Source: Bdellovibrio sp. (GTDB taxonomy: Bacteria; Bdellovibrionota; Bdellovibrionia; Bdellovibrionales; Bdellovibrionaceae). Taken from it: a stretch of 21,983 bases of DNA. The position numbers were made by a program, and so were the translations under genes. Below the pieces are notes generated by a model. That model was given only the letters and a program-made list of their open reading frames with translations, searched no databases and was not told the origin of the DNA. The DNA lies in assembly GCA_019104905.1 (NCBI GenBank), contig JAHRXB010000307.1, forward strand, positions 1 through 21,983, read 5' to 3'. Shown piece by piece: positions 15,102 to 21,983 of this stretch (positions are counted from its first letter, which is position 1; each line of letters starts with the position of its first letter).

Positions 15102-16044
15102 CGTGAGGATCGCCCTTACAACAGGGGACATCGATGGAATCGGCTTTGAGGTCGCCGCCAAGGCTCTTTATAAAATAGGCCCACAAAAAAATGTTCAAAT
15201 TCTTTTGTGGCGCTCTGAAGGGGCCTCTGAAAAGTATCTTGCTCTGATAGACAAAAAGTGGCCTCGCATCACCGTGGATTCGCTGGAAGAGGCTCTTAAA
15301 ATCAAGGGCCCGTACCTTATCGACATTGCTTCCGACCTGTCTCCAGCAAAGTGGGTCGAACTCAGCGCCATGGCTTGCCTAAATAAAAAAATTCACGCTT
15401 TGGCAACAGCCCCTCTATCAAAGACAAGCATCAAAGAGGCTGGATTTAAAGATCTTGGCCATACCGATATTCTTAAACGCCTTTCCAAGACTCAATATGT
15501 GAACATGGGTTTTGTAGGAAACAAATTCAATGTCGTTCTAGCGACGGCTCACGAACCCCTTTCCAAAGTCACAAAGACCTTGAATCTTCAGGTTCTGCAG
15601 GAAGCTCTTCTCAATGCCAATGAACTTCGCAAGAGACTTCCCGGCACTCAAAAGCCAAAGCCCATCGGCATCTTAGGTCTCAATCCCCACGCAGGAGAAC
15701 GAGGCCTGATCGGTCACGAAGAGACCGAACTTTTTCCGAAGATTCTTGCTTTTGCACATAAAAAAAAGATCCCCGTGGAGGGGCCCCTTGTTCCCGATGC
15801 CGCCTTTTTTCCAACCAGCTGGAAAAGATTTTCGCTTTATTTGGCGCTCTACCATGATCAGGGGCTGATTCCTTTTAAAATGATCCATGGCCAAGACAGC
15901 GGCGTCCATATCAGCTTGGGGATCCCTTTTGTGCGCACAAGCGTGGACCACGGCACTGCAAAAGATATTTTCGGAAAGAACAAAGCCAATCCACAATCGA
16001 TGATTGATGCCCTTCGCTGGGCGATAAAATTAGCTCGACTCTAG
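15094..16044 (+). CDS. pdxA: 4-hydroxythreonine-4-phosphate dehydrogenase
   Basis: The 316-residue product is a full-length PdxA. It begins RIALTTGDIDGIGFEV, the family's substrate-binding entry. The metal-binding histidines are H153 (AHEPLSK), H199 (NPHAGE) and H254 (YHDQGLIPFK), with the same spacing as in the E. coli enzyme. The closing signature VRTSVDHGTAKDI is at 280-292. PdxA oxidises 4-phosphohydroxy-L-threonine with NAD in the DXP-dependent route to pyridoxal phosphate. The start overlaps the end of surA by 8 bp. No pdxJ or other vitamin B6 gene is nearby, so its operon place reflects the surA-pdxA linkage rather than a B6 cluster. Confidence 0.95.
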   Translation: MNNVRIALTTGDIDGIGFEVAAKALYKIGPQKNVQILLWRSEGASEKYLALIDKKWPRITVDSLEEALKIKGPYLIDIASDLSPAKWVELSAMACLNKKIHALATAPLSKTSIKEAGFKDLGHTDILKRLSKTQYVNMGFVGNKFNVVLATAHEPLSKVTKTLNLQVLQEALLNANELRKRLPGTQKPKPIGILGLNPHAGERGLIGHEETELFPKILAFAHKKKIPVEGPLVPDAAFFPTSWKRFSLYLALYHDQGLIPFKMIHGQDSGVHISLGIPFVRTSVDHGTAKDIFGKNKANPQSMIDALRWAIKLARL

Positions 16045-16091
16045 GGCTTGAAAATTATATTCCTAAATACCTGAAATAATTGAGGTGATTT

Positions 16092-17462
16092 ATGTTTCAA
16101 CCTGTCATTTTTAGAGAGTACGACATTCGCGGTGTTTATAACGGTCAGTTCGACGACCATTTCGCTTATCTTTTGGGTCGCGCCTATGTCGTTTACATGA
16201 AAGACGTTGCTGGCGTTATCAATCCCACCATCGCTCTGGGCCACGACGCTCGTGAAAGTTCTCCTGCTATTATTAAGAATTTAGCAAAAGGCATGATGGA
16301 GTCGGGCGCAAAAGTGATTCACTTGGGCCTTGTCACAACTCCCGTATGCTACTTCTCTACCTTTGAACTCAAAGGTGTTCAAGGTGCTATCCAGGTCACG
16401 GGCTCCCACAATCCTCCCGAGTACAATGGCTTTAAAATTTCTGTTGGGAAGGGCACGATCTTCGGCGCTGAAATTCAAAAGCTTCGTGAGATCATTCAAA
16501 AAGGTCAGTTTATTGATGGCAAAGGCTCTGAAGAACATTTTGACATCAAGCCAATGTACTACGAACGCTACCACAAAGAGTTCGGCAATATCAAAAATGT
16601 AAAAGTTGTTTTGGACTGTGGAAATGGGGCTGGCGGCTCTGTCGTGCGTGGGCTCTTTAATGCCGTTGGTTTAAATCCGACTATTCTCTTTGAAGAACCA
16701 GACGGAACGTTCCCCAATCATCATCCAGATCCAACCGTCGAAGAGAATCTTCATGACCTCAAGGCTCAAGTCCTCAAAGAGGGCGCCGTTTGTGGAATCG
16801 GTTTTGATGGCGATGCCGATCGAATTGGTGTTGTCGATCACACGGGCCGCATGGTTTATGGTGACGAATTGATGGTGATCATTTCGCGCGCGATTCTTGA
16901 AGAGCAAAAGGGCGCAAAAATCATCGGCGACGTAAAGTGTTCAGATCGTTTGTATCAAGATGTTGCAAAACACGGTGGACAGCCAATCATGTGGAAAACC
17001 GGTCACTCTTTGGTGAAAGAAAAAATCAAAGTGGAGAAAGCTCCTTTCGGTGGCGAAATGTCCGGACACGTGTTCTTTGCAGATCGCAACTACGGATACG
17101 ACGATGCTCCTTATGCAGGTCTTCGTTTGGCCGAAATCTTGGCAAAAACAGGCAAGACGATTCCACAATTGCTGGAAGGACTTCCTCCATCATACAACAC
17201 ACCTGAGATCCGTATCGACACCACTGAAGAGAAAAAAGTTTTGATCGTGCAAAAGATGATCGAGGCCTTCCCTGGTGGACCTGGAGCCGACTACAAAGTC
17301 GACTTCACAGACGGCATTCGTTTGAGTTTTGAAGACGGCTGGGCTTTGTGTCGCTCTTCCAACACTCAACCTGTCGTGGTGGTTCGGTATGAGTCTTCTT
17401 CTCAAGCGGGGCTTGATAAAATCCGTGGCCGCGTTGAAGCCATCGTGAACAAGTATCTTTAA
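16092..17462 (+). CDS. Phosphomannomutase/phosphoglucomutase
   Basis: The 456-residue product is an alpha-D-phosphohexomutase of the AlgC/ManB type. It starts at an ATG with GAGGTG upstream and begins FREYDIRG, the family's substrate-loop entry. The phosphoserine is S105 in TGSHNPP. The Mg-binding loop is D239-G-D241-A-D243-R. The sugar-specificity loop GEMSGH is at 321-326, and the phosphate-binding loop is RSSNTQP near residue 420. It interconverts hexose 1- and 6-phosphates, supplying precursors for GDP-mannose or UDP-glucose and hence lipopolysaccharide or capsule. The Glu-Met-Ser-Gly-His loop suits the dual mannose/glucose enzymes. It is separated from pdxA by 47 bp and ends in a terminator that lies inside the convergent gene. 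Confidence 0.92.
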   Translation: MFQPVIFREYDIRGVYNGQFDDHFAYLLGRAYVVYMKDVAGVINPTIALGHDARESSPAIIKNLAKGMMESGAKVIHLGLVTTPVCYFSTFELKGVQGAIQVTGSHNPPEYNGFKISVGKGTIFGAEIQKLREIIQKGQFIDGKGSEEHFDIKPMYYERYHKEFGNIKNVKVVLDCGNGAGGSVVRGLFNAVGLNPTILFEEPDGTFPNHHPDPTVEENLHDLKAQVLKEGAVCGIGFDGDADRIGVVDHTGRMVYGDELMVIISRAILEEQKGAKIIGDVKCSDRLYQDVAKHGGQPIMWKTGHSLVKEKIKVEKAPFGGEMSGHVFFADRNYGYDDAPYAGLRLAEILAKTGKTIPQLLEGLPPSYNTPEIRIDTTEEKKVLIVQKMIEAFPGGPGADYKVDFTDGIRLSFEDGWALCRSSNTQPVVVVRYESSSQAGLDKIRGRVEAIVNKYL

Positions 17463-17914
17463 GATCTGAGTTTACTTTTTGTTTTCTTTAAAACCCGTTT
17501 CTTGGAAGCGGGTTTTTTCTTTTTTGCTTTAGATTTCTTTTTTTCCTGAGGCCAAACCCCGATCACGGGATCTCCTCTGTGTGCCAGGCGTAAAAGTTTT
17601 TCGACGTCGTCTTCCCAGCTTTCAAAAGTGAAGGGAAGATAGAGCCATTTTGGTAAAACCGGGTGGGGGACAAGTCTCTCGATTTCTTTTATCAATAAAG
17701 GGTGTCGAGACTGGTCGGTGGCCACCAGAAGACCGTTCCAGATATCATAAGAATACTTTTTGCCCCGATATTCATTATCACCAGGGTTTTCCATTAAGAT
17801 AAATTTGAGTTGTCCTTGGTGATACAGGGCCAGTCCACCAAACATGGACTTCAAAATGCTGTCTTCTTTTTCTTCGAAAGATTCAAAGATCCAACGATTT
17901 TCAAAATGCTTCAT
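17459..17914 (-). CDS. Hypothetical protein with TfoX-N-like segment and Lys-rich tail
   Basis: The start is taken as the ATG at 17914-17912 (MKHFENRW), six bases after GGAGAG, giving 151 residues; an in-frame TTG 15 bp upstream is less likely. Residues 16-38 (KEDSILKSMFGGLALYHQGQLKF) resemble the beginning of TfoX N-terminal or YjbR-like folds. The central part has many aromatics (WNGLL, PKWLYLPFTFESWEDD). From about residue 122 the tail is almost entirely Lys, Ala and Ser, which suggests nucleic-acid contact. I do not recognise a specific family and infer no function. The last codons overlap the stop codon of the mutase gene, and the tail is antisense to that gene's terminator. The gene stands alone, downstream of nothing on its strand. 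Confidence 0.72.
   Translation of the reverse strand: MKHFENRWIFESFEEKEDSILKSMFGGLALYHQGQLKFILMENPGDNEYRGKKYSYDIWNGLLVATDQSRHPLLIKEIERLVPHPVLPKWLYLPFTFESWEDDVEKLLRLAHRGDPVIGVWPQEKKKSKAKKKKPASKKRVLKKTKSKLRS
17490..17518 (+). terminator. Intrinsic terminator of the mutase gene, embedded in the convergent gene
   Basis: A 12-bp stem (AAAACCCGTTTC with GAAGCGGGTTTT, one G-T pair) closes on a 3-base loop and is followed by TTTTTTCTTTTTT, about 28 bp after the mutase stop. The opposite strand of the same bases encodes Lys-rich codons of the convergent gene. Confidence 0.85.
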
Positions 17915-17953
17915 GGCATCTCTCCGCAATCTGAATTCAAAGACCGCACAAAT

Positions 17954-17982
17954 AAAAAAGGCCGGGGGATACCCAGCCTTTT
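17954..17982 (-). terminator. Intrinsic terminator of the atp Fo operon
   Basis: On the minus strand AAAAGGCTGGG pairs with CCCGGCCTTTT (one G-T pair) across a 5-base loop, then runs into TTTTTTATTT. It lies 24 bp after the atpE stop and closes the gyrA-to-atpE string. Confidence 0.85.
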
Positions 17983-18006
17983 GCTTGATCAGTCAGAGTC
18001 TGACAA

Positions 18007-18315
18007 TTACGCCAAACGAAGAGCGATGATCAACGCGTAGATAACTAGAGACTCGATAAGAGCAAGACCCAAGATCATTGGGATCAAAAGCTTACCAGAA
18101 GCTGCTGGGTTACGAGCGATACCGTCAAGAGCTGTAGAAGCTGTTTTACCTTGAGCCATAGCACCTGCGAATACAGACAATGCGATAGCGATAGCAGCAG
18201 CGATAGCTACCAAACCACGGTCAGAGCTAGCAGCAACAACTGGAGCAGCAGCTTCTTGTGCGAATGCAGATGTAGTAGCCAACATAGCAACCATTGCAAC
18301 GATCATTTTTTTCAT
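18007..18315 (-). CDS. atpE: ATP synthase Fo subunit c with cleavable signal sequence
   Basis: The 102-residue product is longer than the usual ~80. Residues 1-19 look like a signal peptide (MKKMIV... cut after AFA), leaving about 83 residues. Helix 1 covers about 34-58, the polar loop is R68-N69-P70, and helix 2 covers about 77-100. The ion-carrying carboxylate is E88, followed by S89, and helix 1 has Q55; Q...ES is the core of the ion site in known sodium-coupled c-rings. The GxGxGxG packing motif of helix 1 is replaced by V48-x-A50-x-A52-x-A54. The c-ring is the rotor of the ATP synthase in the inner membrane. A TGAGGAGAAA ribosome site gives strong initiation, fitting the high copy number of c, and a terminator follows. 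Confidence 0.96.
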   Translation of the reverse strand: MKKMIVAMVAMLATTSAFAQEAAAPVVAASSDRGLVAIAAAIAIALSVFAGAMAQGKTASTALDGIARNPAASGKLLIPMILGLALIESLVIYALIIALRLA

Positions 18316-18351
18316 GTGTTTCTCCTCAATATGAGTGGTTAGTTTTGCTTC

Positions 18352-19041
18352 TTAGTGGTCGTGTGCAATCGCGAATGCCACATAAACCATTGAAAGCAAT
18401 GTAAATACAAAAGCCTGAACAAAACAGACGAACAATCCCATGATGTAGAATGGAATTGGTACGCCAATGGGCACAAGGTCAAGGAACACAGACAGGACCG
18501 TGTGGTCACCCATCATAACGTTCGCAAGACGAAGACCTAATGAGAACGGACGAACCATGTGAGACACGATTTCAATCACGAACATCAAAGGAGCCAAGAA
18601 GATCACTGGACCCATGAAGTGTTTAAGATAGGCGACGATGCCATTCTCCTTCACACCCTGGAAGTTATAAAACAAGAACATCAAAACACCGAAACCAAAA
18701 GTGGTATTGATGTTTTCAGTTGCGGGAGTCATCCCCGGAATCATTCCAATTAAATTGTTAAACAGAATAAAGAAGAAAACAGACGTGAAGAACGGAACAT
18801 AGTGTTTACCATGTTCACCGATAACCATGTCAGCAAGACCTGACATCATTTCCGTCAGCATCTCCATGATTCCGCGAAGAGAAAACTTGCTCGCAGGAAG
18901 AATGGCTGTCTCACCAGTACCAAGAGAGGTACGAGCTGCGGCACCAATCGCAAACACACTCGCAGTCGCAAGTCCTAACGTTGCAACGTGTGCGTATTCG
19001 TGACCAACACCAGGAATAAGTTGTGTCCAGTTAAATGACAT
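18352..19041 (-). CDS. atpB: ATP synthase Fo subunit a
   Basis: The 229-residue, highly hydrophobic product carries the subunit-a signature SLGLRLANVMMGDH with the essential Arg at 171, which faces the c-ring glutamate. NNLIGMIPG (95-103) and the final helix VFTLLSMVYVAFA are also typical. Five to six membrane helices are present. It forms the half-channels that conduct protons or sodium ions to and from the c-ring. Its start overlaps the end of the atpI-like gene by 11 bp, and atpE follows after 36 bp. The b/b' subunits and the F1 genes do not follow, so Fo and F1 are encoded apart. Confidence 0.96.
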   Translation of the reverse strand: MSFNWTQLIPGVGHEYAHVATLGLATASVFAIGAAARTSLGTGETAILPASKFSLRGIMEMLTEMMSGLADMVIGEHGKHYVPFFTSVFFFILFNNLIGMIPGMTPATENINTTFGFGVLMFLFYNFQGVKENGIVAYLKHFMGPVIFLAPLMFVIEIVSHMVRPFSLGLRLANVMMGDHTVLSVFLDLVPIGVPIPFYIMGLFVCFVQAFVFTLLSMVYVAFAIAHDH

Positions 19042-19387
19042 TTGTGTTTCCTTCTCTTAAGGCTTCTTTCAATGCATAAATCAGCGCTGAAAGAACAAAG
19101 CTTGCCACTCCCATGGAAAACCACAACGGATTGAACCAAGAAAGTTTAACCAGCGTAAAGATAATAATCCCTAAAATCGCGTACTTAAATACAATGATCC
19201 CCGTGGCAAGGGCAATCAATTTCTTCTGAAAGATCATCCCAAAGCCAATTCCCAGAAGAAAAAAGCTGGTTAAGATAACAAAAGCGCCCGCCATATAAGA
19301 AAAGGCCTGCTGTGGCGCATAAAAATAAGCCAAAAGGGCTCCTCCGAGGAGGGTGAGGGCAGCTTGGATGACTAGAACAATCTTCAT
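19031..19387 (-). CDS. ATP synthase subunit I-like membrane protein
   Basis: The 118-residue product has four hydrophobic segments (near residues 3-24, 27-50, 57-80 and 86-106) and a short charged C-terminus. This is the size and topology of AtpI/ATP synthase I chain, and it sits at the usual place just before atpB, overlapping it by 11 bp. AtpI-type proteins help assemble the c-ring or handle Mg2+ for the ATP synthase. Sequence identity in this family is low, so the assignment depends strongly on position. It begins two bases after the atpZ-like gene ends. Confidence 0.75.
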   Translation of the reverse strand: MKIVLVIQAALTLLGGALLAYFYAPQQAFSYMAGAFVILTSFFLLGIGFGMIFQKKLIALATGIIVFKYAILGIIIFTLVKLSWFNPLWFSMGVASFVLSALIYALKEALREGNTNVI

Positions 19388-19389
19388 GT

Positions 19390-19620
19390 TTACTTTTTTT
19401 CGGAGTTTTTAAGGTCCGCTTCTTCTTCACTTTTTTGCATCTTGCGAAGAAGCCATATGACCCTCCACAACCATCCGATCAAACACGCAAAGGTCAAACC
19501 GACAAAGATCATCCCCTTGGTGTTGTACTTTTGATCAAGATATTGTCCGAGGTAAAAACATCCTATGATTAAACCGACAAGCTCAAAGCCGATGGATGCA
19601 AAAATTATATACTTTTTCAT
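19390..19620 (-). CDS. AtpZ/AtpI-type small membrane protein
   Basis: The start is the ATG at 19620-19618 (a GTG directly before it is also possible), giving 76 residues. Two membrane hairpin helices (about residues 4-27 and 36-58) and a Lys/Glu-rich tail are the layout of AtpZ, with the typical core GFELVGLIIGCFYLGQYLDQKY. AtpZ with AtpI is thought to form a Mg2+/Ca2+ transporter or assembly aid for the ATP synthase. The ATG overlaps the stop of the lipoprotein gene in a TGATG arrangement, a hallmark of translational coupling, and the ribosome site AGGAAG is very close to it. Confidence 0.78.
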   Translation of the reverse strand: MKKYIIFASIGFELVGLIIGCFYLGQYLDQKYNTKGMIFVGLTFACLIGWLWRVIWLLRKMQKSEEEADLKNSEKK

Positions 19621-20417
19621 CACTTCCTAAAGCCTTTCGCGCCGGGAGCGTTTTTCATGCGTTCTTGCAGTCGTTTGATTCGAAGCTCAATGTATTCCGG
19701 CGGCTTGTACTTGTTTCGGTGCTCTTCCAAAATGGCGACGGCGCTTTTGAAATCAAGATTTTCTTCATAACAAACGGCCAAAGTGAGAGCGACGTTTTCC
19801 TGAATCGCTTTCTCTGGATAGCCTCTAATAAGCTCCTTAAAAATCTCTGCCGCTTTTACAAAATCTTTTTTTGCGACCAGAATGTTTCCTTTCAACATCA
19901 AGGCGCTAAATCGAGTGTTGTCGTCGCTTTTTAATTTCAACAAAGTGTCGATTTCCGACTCTGCTTGAAAGAAGTTATTCTGATAATACTGAGCCCTGGC
20001 CACATTCATTTTATATTGTGCGGCCTCCATATCGGTGTGAGGCATTTGCTGAAGTTTGCTATATTCAATGATGGCTTGCTGATAACTTTGAAGATTATTG
20101 AAGTATATCTCGGCAATCTGTTTCTGCGATTCTAAACGCTCTTTTTCATTCGGAGAGTGCAGAACAATGAAATGATGATAATTGATGGCCTTATTAAAAT
20201 CTTTGATCTCAAAAAATGAAATTCGTGCGGCCTCACGAGCAGCCTCAAGCGGAAATTTCGAGGCAGCGTTTCTTTTAATAACTCGATCCAGATAGCCCAG
20301 GGCAATTCGATAGTGCTCCTGGGCAATCGCCTTTTGTGCCTGCTTATAATCCGCCTCTTCCTGGGTGGAACAGGCGGTGAGGGCCAGCACTAAGACAACC
20401 AGAACAACTCTGATCAT
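19620..20417 (-). CDS. TPR-repeat lipoprotein
   Basis: The preferred start is the ATG at 20417-20415 (MIRVVLVVL), giving a 16-residue lipoprotein signal with lipobox LTAC and the lipidated Cys at 16. An ATG 18 bp upstream (20435) also fits the frame but would lie inside gyrA and add six polar residues. The rest (about 25-260) is helical with TPR-like repeats, for example HYRIALGYLDRVI, FNKAINYHHFIVL, YQQAIIEYSKLQ, FFQAESEIDTLL and FVKAAEIFKELI. It resembles BamD/YfiO-type envelope lipoproteins in build but is not clearly BamD. It should sit in the periplasm on a membrane and bind partner proteins. It starts one base after the gyrA stop and overlaps atpZ at its end. Confidence 0.88.
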   Translation of the reverse strand: MIRVVLVVLVLALTACSTQEEADYKQAQKAIAQEHYRIALGYLDRVIKRNAASKFPLEAAREAARISFFEIKDFNKAINYHHFIVLHSPNEKERLESQKQIAEIYFNNLQSYQQAIIEYSKLQQMPHTDMEAAQYKMNVARAQYYQNNFFQAESEIDTLLKLKSDDNTRFSALMLKGNILVAKKDFVKAAEIFKELIRGYPEKAIQENVALTLAVCYEENLDFKSAVAILEEHRNKYKPPEYIELRIKRLQERMKNAPGAKGFRK

Positions 20418-20418
20418 C

Positions 20419-21983
20419 TTAGTGGACAGCTCCATCTGAAGGAGGGGTCATAACTTCGTCTCCCCCTTCGTCCTCAACCACAGCAACTCCCGTTACTGTT
20501 TCTTCTTTTTCATCAATATTAATCAGACGAACACCTTGAGTGTTACGGCCAAGCACAGAGATGTCCGTCATCTTCATGCGGATCACTTGTCCTTTATCAG
20601 TAGACAAGATCAACTCATGCTTTTCAGAAACCTTCTTCGTGCCGATCACAACGCCCACTTTGTCAGTGGTTTTTTGAGTAATAATACCCACGCCACCTCT
20701 TGACTGAATACGGTATTCGCTCACATCAGAACGTTTTCCGTAACCTTTCGAAGTCACCATCAAAATAGTGTCTTTGGTGTTCTTTTCAAGAACTTCCATC
20801 GCAACAACAATGTCCTCTTTCGCCAACGTAATCGCCTTCACGCCACGCGCAGTACGACCCATTCCGCGAACATCCGCCTCATTAAAGCGAATCGACATAC
20901 CTTCTTTAGTTGCAATAAAGATGTCGCTTTGACCGTCAGAAATCTTAACGTCAATAACGCCATCATCAAGATCTGTCGTTAAAGCAATGATCCCTGCGGT
21001 TCTTGGGTTCGCAAAGGCATCTAAAGATGTTTTCTTAATGACACCTTTTTCAGTCAACATAACGACATATTTATTTTCGCTAAACTCATCCACCGGAAGA
21101 ATCGCGCGAACGCTTTCGCCACTTGAAAGCTGTACGACATTTGCAAGCGACTTTCCTTTAGATGTTCTTGTTCCTAAAGGCAGTCTATGAACCTTACACC
21201 AGTAAACTTTCCCTTTATCTGTAAAGACAAGCAGCATGGTCTTCGTGCTGGCAGAGAATAAATCTGTGACGTAATCCTCTTCCTTGGTCTCCATGCCTTT
21301 TAAACCTTTACCACCGCGCTTTTGAACGCGGTATTCGGCTGTCGGCATACGTTTAATAAGACCCGTATTGGTAACGGTGACAACCATATCTTCGTCGGCA
21401 ATCAAATCTTCATCTTCGATATCGTTCAAATCACCGGTAATCTGTGTGCGACGAGGATCTGCGTAACGCTTTTTAATATCTTCAAGCTCACCTACGATAA
21501 TTTTGTAGATTTCGCGAACGTCAGATAGAACGAACTTCAACCAGTCGATTTGTTTCATCAACTCAGCCAGTTCCGCGATAATTTTATCTCGCTCAAGGCC
21601 CGTTAAACGTTGTAAACGCATTTCTAGAATTGCCACAGCCTGCTTTTCAGAGAATTCAAACTTCTCCATCAAAGCTTCGCGAGCCGCATTGGCTTCTTTT
21701 GATGCACGAATGGTTTTAATAACCTCTTCGATATGATCCAACGCTTTTTTAAGACCTTCAAGGATGTGCGCGCGTTCTTGAGCTTTCTTAAGTTCAAAGA
21801 TGCATCGCTTTGTCACCACGTCACGGCGGTGATCAACGAAGGCTTCCAACATGCCTTTTAAGTCAAAGGTCACGGGTTGGTTTTTTGCATCCAGCGCCAG
21901 CATGATGATACCCAGACTGGTCTGCATTTGTGTATATTTATAAAGGCGATTCAAGATGACGCTGGCATTTTCACCGCGCTTCA
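20419..21983 (-). CDS. gyrA: DNA gyrase subunit A, C-terminal three quarters fragment (5' end outside window)
   Basis: The frame is open through the right edge, and 521 residues of the C-terminal part are present. The first ~170 visible residues are the end of the breakage-reunion region and the coiled coil (ILNRLYKYTQMQTSLG, then QAVAILEMRLQRLTGLE). Next comes the six-bladed beta-pinwheel that wraps DNA. Its first blade has the GyrA box QKRGGKG (seventh line of that domain, near base 21,325), which distinguishes GyrA from ParC. An acidic tail (EDEGGDE...) ends the protein. The catalytic Tyr and the quinolone region lie beyond the window. Gyrase introduces negative supercoils. The stop codon is one base from the lipoprotein start. 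Confidence 0.97.
   Translation of the reverse strand, partial: KRGENASVILNRLYKYTQMQTSLGIIMLALDAKNQPVTFDLKGMLEAFVDHRRDVVTKRCIFELKKAQERAHILEGLKKALDHIEEVIKTIRASKEANAAREALMEKFEFSEKQAVAILEMRLQRLTGLERDKIIAELAELMKQIDWLKFVLSDVREIYKIIVGELEDIKKRYADPRRTQITGDLNDIEDEDLIADEDMVVTVTNTGLIKRMPTAEYRVQKRGGKGLKGMETKEEDYVTDLFSASTKTMLLVFTDKGKVYWCKVHRLPLGTRTSKGKSLANVVQLSSGESVRAILPVDEFSENKYVVMLTEKGVIKKTSLDAFANPRTAGIIALTTDLDDGVIDVKISDGQSDIFIATKEGMSIRFNEADVRGMGRTARGVKAITLAKEDIVVAMEVLEKNTKDTILMVTSKGYGKRSDVSEYRIQSRGGVGIITQKTTDKVGVVIGTKKVSEKHELILSTDKGQVIRMKMTDISVLGRNTQGVRLINIDEKEETVTGVAVVEDEGGDEVMTPPSDGAVH

Noticed and set aside
16045..16091. Promoter between pdxA and the mutase gene
   Set aside because: TATATT-like and TTGAAA-like words occur but not in workable spacing; read-through from pdxA is equally possible.
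17915..17929. Five-residue extension of the 151-residue minus-strand gene from a TTG
   Set aside because: The ATG at 17914 has a properly spaced GGAGAG, and the TTG would start inside that site.
20418..20435. Upstream ATG for the TPR lipoprotein
   Set aside because: It would overlap gyrA and add six polar residues before the lipoprotein signal; MIRVVLVVL is a normal start. Not excluded outright.
1..21983. Prophage, transposon, defence system or CRISPR array
   Set aside because: No integrase, transposase, restriction, toxin-antitoxin or repeat-spacer signal was seen; gene content is core metabolism and envelope functions.

Overview
The window looks like chromosomal DNA of a predatory Bdellovibrio-type bacterium (Bdellovibrionota). 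This is inferred from gene content and protein style: a trypsin-like and a subtilisin-like secreted protease, a Bacillus-type three-subunit succinate dehydrogenase, stand-alone ATP synthase Fo genes, and a run of parvulin foldases. No rRNA, tRNA, CRISPR array, insertion sequence or prophage gene was seen. The presence of gyrA at the right edge suggests that dnaA/dnaN/gyrB and the replication origin lie just beyond that end, but this is not visible.

Layout. 1-146: 5' end of a secreted, probably trypsin-like protease (minus). 300-2134: minus-strand ribosomal operon rpsF - DUF2232 membrane protein - rplI, without rpsR, with a leader hairpin before rpsF and a terminator after rplI. 2284-3865: plus-strand pair, an FHA-domain protein whose promoter predicts a leaderless mRNA, followed by an alpha/beta hydrolase. 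3934-5577: subtilisin-like secreted protease (minus). 5786-6034: small unknown gene (minus). 6288-9674: sdhCAB (minus). 9856-12263: etfB-etfA plus a DUF374 acyltransferase (plus), divergent from sdh. 12317-16044: envelope-folding cluster of three consecutive parvulin/SurA-type proteins ending in pdxA. 16092-17462: phosphomannomutase/phosphoglucomutase. 17459-17914: convergent unknown gene with a Lys-rich tail. 18007-19620: Fo genes atpE, atpB, atpI-like and atpZ-like. 19620-20417: TPR lipoprotein. 20419-21983: 3' part of gyrA. The last six genes are all on the minus strand and mostly overlap or abut, so transcription can run gyrA -> lipoprotein -> atpZ -> atpI -> atpB -> atpE.

How the genes work together. 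Succinate dehydrogenase and the electron-transfer flavoprotein feed electrons to the quinone pool, and Fo forms the membrane rotor and channel of the ATP synthase; the F1 genes and the b subunits are not here. The parvulin cluster would help fold exported and outer-membrane proteins; the surA-pdxA adjacency is the same as in enterobacteria. The two secreted proteases fit a predatory or saprophytic lifestyle.

Most of the window is ordinary core genome. The less expected points are a near-identical 14-bp element upstream of both secreted protease genes, an intrinsic terminator lying inside the start of the second parvulin gene, loss of the parvulin active-site His in that same protein, an Ala/Val version of the glycine motif in the ATP synthase c subunit together with a Gln/Glu-Ser ion site, a terminator that doubles as antisense coding sequence for a Lys-rich tail, and the gyrA-to-Fo gene string.
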